A stretch of 5,124 nt of DNA from Desulfobulbus sp. GTDB lineage: Bacteria > Desulfobacterota > Desulfobulbia > Desulfobulbales > Desulfobulbaceae. Both the position numbers and the translations under genes were made by a program. Below are positions 1 to 5,124 of the stretch, one piece after another. The stretch spans positions 1 to 5,124 of the forward strand of contig JAUWAH010000226.1 in NCBI GenBank assembly GCA_030602145.1, given 5' to 3'. How positions within the stretch are numbered: the first letter of the stretch is position 1; each line of letters begins with the position of its first letter. The notes beneath the pieces were generated by a model, which was not told where the DNA came from, made no database searches, and saw only the letters and a program-made list of their open reading frames with translations.

Positions 1-577
1 AAAGTCTGAACACCTGCCGGCAATCGCGCCCTTTGAGTTCCTCGTTGGAGTACCCCAGCATTTTCAAGGCCGCCGGATTGATATAGCTGATCATGCCGCG
101 ATCGTCGACCCCGCAGATGCCGTTGGCGGCGGCGGCGAGGATCATCTCGTAGTTGCGGGTGAGCAGTTCCAGCTCCTGCTTGGCCCGGTGGGAGCCGAGG
201 ATATAGCGGATACGGTTCTTGAGAACCGGCCAGCGGAGTGGTTTGCGGATGTAATCGACGGCGCCGGCCCCATAGGACCGCTCGATGCTCTTTTCATCGT
301 CGAGGGCGGTCACCATCAGCACCGGCGGCGGGTCGGCCATGGAGGAACGGATGTGCTCGCAGACGCTCGGGCCGTCGATACCCGGCATGGCGATATCAAG
401 AATCACCAGGTCCAACTCCTGCATCGCCACCTTTTCCAAGGCCGCCTGCCCGTCATCGGCTTCGATCACCACATAGCCCTCTCCCTCCAGAAACTGGCGC
501 ATGAGCATGCGGATGACCTCGTCGTCGTCGACGATCAGGATGACCGGGGTGGACCCGGCGAGCAGGGATACCGTCAT
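1..577 (-). CDS. Response regulator with receiver and PAS domains (C-terminus beyond left edge)
   Basis: The first 192 residues are visible. Residues 11-128 are a CheY-like receiver: acidic cluster Asp17/Asp18 in ILIVDDDE, phosphoacceptor Asp61 in LVILDIAMPG, Thr90 in MVTALDD and Lys112 in YIRKPL, so every catalytic position is intact. A short helical joint (about 128-142) leads into a PAS domain (from about 143: ILAAAANGICGVDDRG, then YINPAALKMLGYSNEEL), cut at the edge. The receiver-to-helix segment KPLRWPVLKNRIRYIL resembles regulators that end in PAS-GGDEF or GGDEF-EAL modules, so a cyclic-di-GMP output is a reasonable but unproven guess; a kinase output is also possible. The start is ATG 577-575: an in-frame TAG at 625-623 blocks long extension, no better start lies between, and no Shine-Dalgarno sequence is visible. 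Placed 71 nt after the hybrid kinase, it is the likely acceptor from the kinase's HPt domain. Confidence 0.88.
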   Translation of the reverse strand, partial: MTVSLLAGSTPVILIVDDDEVIRMLMRQFLEGEGYVVIEADDGQAALEKVAMQELDLVILDIAMPGIDGPSVCEHIRSSMADPPPVLMVTALDDEKSIERSYGAGAVDYIRKPLRWPVLKNRIRYILGSHRAKQELELLTRNYEMILAAAANGICGVDDRGMISYINPAALKMLGYSNEELKGRDCRQVFRL

Positions 578-648
578 AGGAGAAACCAGTGAGTAATGAG
601 AGATGGAGGGGGCAAAGGCTGCCTACCCATTGTAGGCCAGTTTGCCAA
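578..648 (-). other. Intergenic gap between kinase and response regulator
   Basis: This 71-nt spacer is the only sizeable non-coding stretch in the window. It holds the stem-loop described separately and part of a weak promoter-like pair. The last 20 nt before the response regulator ATG are pyrimidine-rich, with no recognisable ribosome binding site. No small ORF or RNA gene is supported in it. Confidence 0.8.
611..646 (-). terminator. Nested stem-loop after the kinase; weak terminator or attenuator candidate
   Basis: Read on the minus strand, GGCAAA (646-641) pairs with TTTGCC (616-611). Inside it GCCTAC (637-632) pairs with GTAGGC (626-621), closing the loop AATGG. CTG (640-638) faces AGCC (620-617) as an internal loop, or the pairing can shift to put a CTG/CAG pair there with bulges. 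The structure starts 2 nt after the kinase stop codon, as terminators often do. No T-tract follows on either strand, so it is not a classical intrinsic terminator. It could be a partial or Rho-assisted terminator, an mRNA-stabilising hairpin, or a leader element for the next gene. Confidence 0.42.
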
Positions 649-656
649 TTATTCAA
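629..656 (-). promoter_or_regulatory. Possible sigma70-type promoter for the response regulator
   Basis: On the minus strand TTGAAT (656-651) and TACAAT (634-629) are separated by 16 nt. They match the -35 and -10 consensus at 4 of 6 and 5 of 6 positions. The -35 overlaps the kinase stop codon and the -10 lies inside the stem-loop. Transcription would begin near 622, leaving a leader of about 45 nt before the ATG. Such pairs occur by chance, so this is a weak call. Confidence 0.28.
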
Positions 657-2331
657 GCTGTTCGGCAAAAAATTGTTTCACCCGGGCCACCGATCGGGTG
701 ATCTGGGCAAAAAGCCGGTCGACCTGCTGGATGTTACCGCTCTTGCCCATCTGTTCGGCGATCTTGCACAACTGGGCCAGTTCTTCAGCGCCAAACTGAC
801 TGCTGCTGCCCTTCATGGTATGAGCCACCTTGTCGATGGCCTCGGCGTTTTTGGCCTGCACGGCCCGCTCCAGCTCGACCAAACGCCGGTCCAGTGAGCG
901 GAGGAAGACGCCGATGACCGGGCCGATGTTGCCGACATGTTCCCGCAGACGCTGCAAGACCGCAGTGTTGACTACCACCGGTTCTCCCGCCGCCTGCCCC
1001 CCCACCGCCTTCGCCGTGGTGCAGGGAACGATGGAGACACGTAACTCCGGCAGCCAGCGGTTGAGCACCGCTTGCAGTTTATTGAAATCCAACGGCTTGA
1101 GCAGGTAATCGACCATGCCCACCGCCCGGCACCGCTTGCGGGCGGTCGCGGTGGCATCGGCGGTGAGGGCAACAATGGGTGGCGGTTGCCGCCGTCGCTG
1201 TCCGGCCTCGGCGATGATCGTCCTGGTGGCGGCAAACCCGTCGAGCACCGGCATCTGGCAGTCCATGAGGATGAGATCGAAACGGTTGGTCCGACATAGT
1301 TCGACGGCCTCCTGACCGTTGCGGGCCAGGACAATCTCCATCTCGGCACGCCGGAACGTCTCCGCCAGGACGATCCGGTTGGTGTCCTCGTCGTCGACGA
1401 TGAGCAGTCGCAGACGTTCCATGCCTGCGGTTTCCCCGGCCGATTCGACCACCTCGGCCTCCGGCTCGTCGATGGCCTCCACTGTTTCGAGGCGTAGCGC
1501 CTCCGTCTGAAAATCCGTCTGGACCGGCGGCAGCGGCACCGCGAACCAGAAGGTGGCCCCCTGACCGTACTCGGAGTGCACCCCGTAGGTGCCGGACATC
1601 AACTTAACCAGGCGGGCGCAGATCGACAACCCCAGGCCGCTGCCGCCGTACCGCCGGGTTGAGGAACTGTCGACCTGGCTGAAGGGCTGAAACAGCTTGT
1701 CGATTGATTCGCGGGCGATCCCCACCCCGGAATCCTCAACCTCGAACCTGATCACCTCCCCCTTGGGTCCTCCCCGTTCCCGGCGTACCCGCAGGGTGAT
1801 CATCCCCTGCTCGGTAAACTTGACCGCGTTGCCGAGCAGGTTGACCAGGATCTGCCGCAGCCGGTAGCTGTCGCCCAAATAGCGGGGAGCCAACCCTGAG
1901 TCAACTTCGGCGCTGACCGTCAACCCCTTGCTCCTGGCGGTCACCTGATACAGGGAGAGCAACTGGTCGACCAGGCCGCGCAGATCGCAGGGCTCCGCGT
2001 CGAGCACCATCTTCTCCGCCTCGATCTTGCTGAAATCAAGCAGGTTGTTGATCAGGGTCAGCAGACTGGTCGCCGAGGTACGGATCAGTTGGGCAAAATG
2101 CTTCTGTCGCGGTTGCAGCTCGGTATCGAGCAGCAGTTCGCTGATGCCGATGACTCCGTTCATCGGGGTACGGATCTCGTGGCTGATCATGGCCAGAAAA
2201 TCGGATTTGGCCTGGTTGGCGGAATCGGCCTGCTGCACTTGTTGACGCAGTCGACGGTTCTCCCGCTCAAGGCGCCGTACCTCGGCCTCAAGTTCGGCTA
2301 GGTGTTGCTGGACGGGCAGAGAGGGTTCCAT
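649..2331 (-). CDS. Soluble hybrid histidine kinase with receiver and HPt domains
   Basis: Complete 560-residue phosphorelay kinase. Residues 8-45 form a charged heptad-like coiled coil ([18 protein letters not shown]). The HisKA H-box [13 protein letters not shown] places the phosphorylated His at 51. The ATPase domain has an N-box around Asn164/Asn168, a G1 box DSGVGI (200-205), an F-box KLFQPFSQ and a G2 box GGSGLGLSI (229-237). A linker rich in Glu/Ala/Val (about 272-305) leads to a receiver with acidic Asp313/Asp314, phosphoacceptor Asp357 (LMDCQMP), Thr390 and Lys412. The C-terminal HPt has [13 protein letters not shown] with His504. No signal peptide, membrane segment, PAS or GAF domain is visible, so it should be cytosolic and sense through a partner or the coiled coil. 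The start is ATG 2331-2329, 3 nt after the upstream stop and in the same frame; no Shine-Dalgarno sequence is visible, so translational coupling is likely. The likely final acceptor is the response regulator encoded next. The signal is unknown. Confidence 0.95.
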   Translation of the reverse strand: MEPSLPVQQHLAELEAEVRRLERENRRLRQQVQQADSANQAKSDFLAMISHEIRTPMNGVIGISELLLDTELQPRQKHFAQLIRTSATSLLTLINNLLDFSKIEAEKMVLDAEPCDLRGLVDQLLSLYQVTARSKGLTVSAEVDSGLAPRYLGDSYRLRQILVNLLGNAVKFTEQGMITLRVRRERGGPKGEVIRFEVEDSGVGIARESIDKLFQPFSQVDSSSTRRYGGSGLGLSICARLVKLMSGTYGVHSEYGQGATFWFAVPLPPVQTDFQTEALRLETVEAIDEPEAEVVESAGETAGMERLRLLIVDDEDTNRIVLAETFRRAEMEIVLARNGQEAVELCRTNRFDLILMDCQMPVLDGFAATRTIIAEAGQRRRQPPPIVALTADATATARKRCRAVGMVDYLLKPLDFNKLQAVLNRWLPELRVSIVPCTTAKAVGGQAAGEPVVVNTAVLQRLREHVGNIGPVIGVFLRSLDRRLVELERAVQAKNAEAIDKVAHTMKGSSSQFGAEELAQLCKIAEQMGKSGNIQQVDRLFAQITRSVARVKQFFAEQLE

Positions 2332-2334
2332 GGG

Positions 2335-5124
2335 TTACGAGAAAAGAGAGAGTTGTCGCGGAGTCGCACGACGGTGCCCGGTACGGTGCATCGCCGGTGG
2401 TGGAGTGAAGACGTCGGGCAGTTCTTCAAGAAAAGAGGAAGGGAAACGATTCTCGGCCGGCCCGCCGAACAGGGACCGCGAGCGGCACCAGGTGCAGGTA
2501 AGGCAGGCAGCAGCCCTGGTCATGCCGACGTACATCAGCCGCCGCTCCTCCTCCAGATGGAGCAGGTGAGCCTCGGGAGCAAGCGGATGGCGGGGTGCCA
2601 GCGGCACAAGCCCCTCCTCGCATCCGGCGATGAACACCACGCCAAACTCGAGCCCCTTGGCGGCGTGAAGGGTGGAGAGGGTCACGGCCTCTGCCCGGGG
2701 GTCGTAGGCCACGCCGTCGCTGAACCGGTGGAGATGGGCGGCAAACGCGGCAAGCGAACCGCCGAAGGTCAGTGCTGTGTGCCGCAGTCGCACCAGGTCC
2801 GGATGGGTGGGATCGAAGCGGTGATGATCGATCAGGGCGGCCAGAACCTCCGCCGTCGGCAGGGATTCGGCAAGCCCGCGCATCCGTGCCAGCAGGGAAT
2901 GAAAGGGTTTGAGCACCGCGCCCAAGGGGCCGTCCGCAATGGGCAAGTCGGCGAGCGGTCCCCCTTGCTCACGGATGGTCTGCCGGAGCAGGGAGCGGAC
3001 CAATCGCAGGGTCTGACCGCCGAGTGCCAACTCTTTTTCCAGGAGAACCAGAAGGTGGTCGGGCTCGGCCAGTCCAGCAAGCAGGAGCAGCCAGCAGTAC
3101 AGCAGGCGGCACTCCCCCTTGGTGTAATAGGCTTCGAGATCGACCAGTTGAAAGGGGATGCCGCGCTCGGTCAGCACCGCACCGATGACCTCGCCCTGGT
3201 GACCGGTGCGGTAGAGGACGCCGATGTCGCGCAGGGAGACCGACATGGAGCCGGCATGGTCAAACCGCTCCAGGCCGCGGTGGGAGGTACCGCCCAGCCG
3301 GATCTCGATCTGGTCGGCGATGAAGGCGGCCTCCTGTTCGGGATGACTGCACTCCTGGCGGTGGATGGTCCCTGAAAATGGTGCGCAGGGATGCATCGGC
3401 TGGGAAGGCAGGGGGTGGGGATTGTGGCCGATCAATTGCTCGGCGGCCCGGACAATGGTCGCGCCGCTGCGATAATTGCGCACCAGTTGATGGACCTCGG
3501 GATGCATCTCTTCGATGAAGGCGTGAAACCAGCGCGGTTCCGAGCCGCGGAACCCATAGATCGCCTGATCCGGGTCGCCGATGGCAAAGACGGTCGAGGT
3601 CTGGGCCAAGAGCCGGACCAGGGTGAATTGGGCCTCGTTGACATCCTGGAATTCATCAACAAAGAGGTGCCCGGTGGCGCCGCGGATCGCCTCGGCCGCC
3701 TTGCCACCCGCCCCGAGCAGGGCGACGGCCGACGGAACCACCGCCTCGATGTCGATCAGCATCCGTTCTTCCAGGGTTTGGAGGTACCGATGCAGCTCGG
3801 CGTCGCGGCCGGCGGGATCGGGGCGCCGCAACGTTTCAGTCAATCTGTGACAGAAGGCCGCGCGCTCCTTCCCGTTCCAACGGGGAAAGAGATCCTCCAG
3901 CAGTCCGTCCCGCTCCTCGGGGCCGACCACCTGGAGACCCTTCGAAAAACGGCGCAGCTGGGCCAAACAGTAGCCATGGAAGGTGGCCACGGTCACCTGG
4001 CCCGCCTCCCCTGCCGTCTCCCCGAGCCGCTCCCGCACCTCGGCGGCCGCCTTGTTGGTGAAGGTGATCACCGTGCAGGGACGGTCGGCCTGGCCGCTCA
4101 CCCGCTTGACCCGGCTGACCAGGGTGTGGGTCTTGCCGGTTCCGGGTCCGGCCTGAACGACAATCAGCGCAGCAGGACTCTCCACCGCCCGCTGCTGTTC
4201 ACTGTTGATGGTGGCCATCGTCGGTGTAGTGGCCGGCGGCGCTGGAGCCTGTCGCCGGGCCAGCCGGTCCCGTTGAGCGGGACGGTTCGCGGATGCCGGC
4301 GCAGCTTGGCCGAAGAGGTCGGCCTGACCACCGAGACGGGCCCGTTCGCCCTCGGCGAAAACGGTGATGACCCCGAATTGGCCATCATAACCGGGCTTGC
4401 GGATCACCCGATTGGTGCGGACCCGCTCGATCGCCTCGGCCAAAAGCTCCCCACCCCTTATCCGGATCTCCTCGACCGGCGTCTCCAGAAGCAGCCCGAA
4501 CTCCGAGCCGAACAGGTTGATCAGGCGGACATAGCCTGCCACCGCTTTCTTGCTGGCCGGCCCGCAGCCAAGCAATTCGGCGACCATCTCCTGCAGGGGA
4601 ACGAGGCTGTGCACCCGGGGGCTGGCCGGCGGAAAGAGCGGTTTTGTTCGATCGGCCAATTCCAGAACCCGATGCAGAACCCCGATGGTCAAGGGCTTGC
4701 CGCACACCGGGCAGCGGTCGCCCGCCTCCCTGGTCTGATGCGGGTCCAGGCAGACCTGGCAGGATCGATGGCCGTCACAGTGGTACTTGCCCTCCTCGGG
4801 ATAGAATTCGACCGTGGCGGCGAACACCTGACGACCGGCTGCATCGACCGGTGACCGCAGGGCATCGCGCATGGAGAAATAGTCGAAGCCGGTGGAGAAG
4901 ATATTGGCCTCCCGGCCCAGTTTGGCCGGCGAATGGCAGTCCGAGTTGGAGATGAGGGTATACCGGTCCAGGGCCGAGATGAGCCGGTTCATCTCCGGGT
5001 CCGAGGACAGCCCGGTCTCCAGGGCAAAGATGTGGTGGCTGAGATCGCCGAAGCATTCCTCCAGGCTGTCGAAACCCGATTTGGACCCGAACAGGGAAAA
5101 CCAGGGCGTCCAGATGTGGGCCGG
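2335..5124 (-). CDS. Endonuclease Q-UvrD/Rep helicase fusion (N-terminus beyond right edge)
   Basis: Predicted repair enzyme joining a lesion-specific endonuclease to an ATP-dependent DNA helicase. The frame is open to the window edge, so the ATG at 4992 is not the start: family-typical residues (HIWTPWFSLFG, ETGLSSDP) precede it. Numbering from the codon at 5124: PHP metal-site motif SDCHS at 61-65, LGREAN at 69-74, a probable zinc site Cys122/125/138/141, and the EndoQ C-terminal region to about 256 (PGYDGQFG at 244-251). A Pro/Ala/Arg-rich linker (about 257-303) leads into the helicase: Q motif 307-314, Walker A AGPGTGKT 325-332, motif Ia 354-367, DEFQD 490-494, GDPDQAIYGFRG 516-527, RNYRS 549-553, TLHAAKGLEF 818-827 and motif VI 859-871. 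All motifs look intact. It ends QLSLFS. Known of the family: EndoQ nicks DNA 5' of deaminated bases and abasic sites; UvrD enzymes unwind 3'-5'. The N-terminal PHP histidines lie outside the window. Inferred role: excision repair of deaminated DNA. It is followed by the kinase gene 3 nt later. Confidence is high for both domains and moderate for the role. Confidence 0.93.
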   Translation of the reverse strand, partial: PAHIWTPWFSLFGSKSGFDSLEECFGDLSHHIFALETGLSSDPEMNRLISALDRYTLISNSDCHSPAKLGREANIFSTGFDYFSMRDALRSPVDAAGRQVFAATVEFYPEEGKYHCDGHRSCQVCLDPHQTREAGDRCPVCGKPLTIGVLHRVLELADRTKPLFPPASPRVHSLVPLQEMVAELLGCGPASKKAVAGYVRLINLFGSEFGLLLETPVEEIRIRGGELLAEAIERVRTNRVIRKPGYDGQFGVITVFAEGERARLGGQADLFGQAAPASANRPAQRDRLARRQAPAPPATTPTMATINSEQQRAVESPAALIVVQAGPGTGKTHTLVSRVKRVSGQADRPCTVITFTNKAAAEVRERLGETAGEAGQVTVATFHGYCLAQLRRFSKGLQVVGPEERDGLLEDLFPRWNGKERAAFCHRLTETLRRPDPAGRDAELHRYLQTLEERMLIDIEAVVPSAVALLGAGGKAAEAIRGATGHLFVDEFQDVNEAQFTLVRLLAQTSTVFAIGDPDQAIYGFRGSEPRWFHAFIEEMHPEVHQLVRNYRSGATIVRAAEQLIGHNPHPLPSQPMHPCAPFSGTIHRQECSHPEQEAAFIADQIEIRLGGTSHRGLERFDHAGSMSVSLRDIGVLYRTGHQGEVIGAVLTERGIPFQLVDLEAYYTKGECRLLYCWLLLLAGLAEPDHLLVLLEKELALGGQTLRLVRSLLRQTIREQGGPLADLPIADGPLGAVLKPFHSLLARMRGLAESLPTAEVLAALIDHHRFDPTHPDLVRLRHTALTFGGSLAAFAAHLHRFSDGVAYDPRAEAVTLSTLHAAKGLEFGVVFIAGCEEGLVPLAPRHPLAPEAHLLHLEEERRLMYVGMTRAAACLTCTWCRSRSLFGGPAENRFPSSFLEELPDVFTPPPAMHRTGHRRATPRQLSLFS
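2341..2355 (-). other. Putative C-terminal sliding-clamp-binding motif QLSLF
   Basis: The fusion protein ends Gln-Leu-Ser-Leu-Phe-Ser, so a perfect match to the beta-clamp consensus QL[SD]LF (visible residues 924-928) sits one residue from the C-terminus. It follows a tail rich in Pro, Arg and His that lies beyond the helicase fold. Clamp-binding peptides in bacterial polymerases and repair proteins are often found in exactly such free tails. This supports the stop at 2335-2337 as the true end of the protein. Confidence 0.65.
4312..4326 (-). other. Putative internal sliding-clamp-binding motif QADLF
   Basis: These codons give QADLF (visible residues 267-271), just after the EndoQ C-terminal region and at the start of the flexible Pro/Ala/Arg-rich linker. 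It fits the bacterial beta-clamp peptide pattern (QL[SD]LF and variants) and closely resembles the internal QADMF motif of DNA polymerase III alpha. Archaeal EndoQ is reported to work with PCNA, so a clamp peptide here would be an analogous arrangement. A five-residue match can arise by chance; its place in a likely unstructured segment is the main support. Confidence 0.5.

Noticed and set aside
188..592. Plus-strand open frame of 134 codons over the response regulator
   Set aside because: It lies opposite an intact receiver domain with all catalytic residues, and its translation is low-complexity His/Asp/Arg-rich, as expected from an antisense shadow.
453..668. Minus-strand open frame spanning the kinase-regulator gap
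   Set aside because: It overlaps the kinase end and the receiver start in another frame, its product turns Arg/His-rich and has no family resemblance, and the receiver frame is clearly the coding one.
514..1407. Repeated GTCGTCGAC-rich stretches near 516-534 and 1387-1403
   Set aside because: Both encode the acidic IVDDDE/IVDDED turn of receiver domains. The similarity reflects conserved protein motifs and GC-rich codons, not a DNA repeat or operator.
4216..4218. Internal ATG before the helicase Q motif as a separate helicase gene start
   Set aside because: The frame is continuous with the EndoQ part, there is no stop codon, and no ribosome binding site precedes it. It is best read as a linker methionine.
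2302..4854. Two long plus-strand open frames (2302-3375 and 3391-4854) opposite the helicase
   Set aside because: They share one frame that lies in exact codon register with the minus-strand gene, so stops arise only opposite TTA, CTA or TCA codons, which are rare in this GC-rich gene. Their proteins show no recognisable domain, while the minus strand has every EndoQ and helicase motif. The break near 3375 is simply a TCA serine codon.
4990..4992. ATG at 4992 as the start of the EndoQ-helicase gene
   Set aside because: The frame stays open for 44 more codons to the window edge, and they encode family-typical EndoQ residues, so the true start lies outside the window.

Overview
The window is GC-rich and compact, and every supported gene reads leftward on the minus strand. 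It looks like a chromosomal segment of a bacterium. The best guess is Desulfobacterota (a Desulfobulbales- or Desulfuromonadales-like sulfate or metal reducer), based on base composition, the endonuclease Q-helicase fusion and the style of the two-component proteins. That placement is inference; no taxonomic marker is present.

Layout in transcription order, right to left. (1) 5124-2335: a large protein cut by the right edge, 929 codons visible. It joins the C-terminal two thirds of an endonuclease Q (EndoQ/TIGR00375, PHP-fold deaminated-base endonuclease) to a complete UvrD/Rep-type superfamily 1 helicase. It carries two bacterial sliding-clamp-type peptides: QADLF at the end of the EndoQ part and QLSLF at the extreme C-terminus. 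(2) 2331-649: a complete soluble hybrid histidine kinase (coiled coil, HisKA, HATPase, receiver, HPt). It starts 3 nt after the helicase stop codon, in the same reading frame. (3) 648-578: a 71-nt gap with a nested stem-loop and a weak sigma70-like promoter candidate. (4) 577-1: the start of a receiver-PAS response regulator cut by the left edge.

How they may work together: the kinase carries every phosphorelay site (His51, Asp357, His504) and its neighbour supplies a receiver (Asp61), so the two left-hand genes plausibly form a four-step His-Asp-His-Asp relay. The EndoQ-helicase fusion would combine lesion nicking with strand unwinding for repair of deaminated DNA, possibly tethered to the replication clamp. 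The near-zero spacing of helicase and kinase implies co-transcription. A functional link between DNA repair and this signalling pair is not shown by the sequence.

No tRNA, rRNA, CRISPR array, insertion sequence or plus-strand gene was found. The long plus-strand open frames opposite the helicase are explained as in-register antisense shadows.
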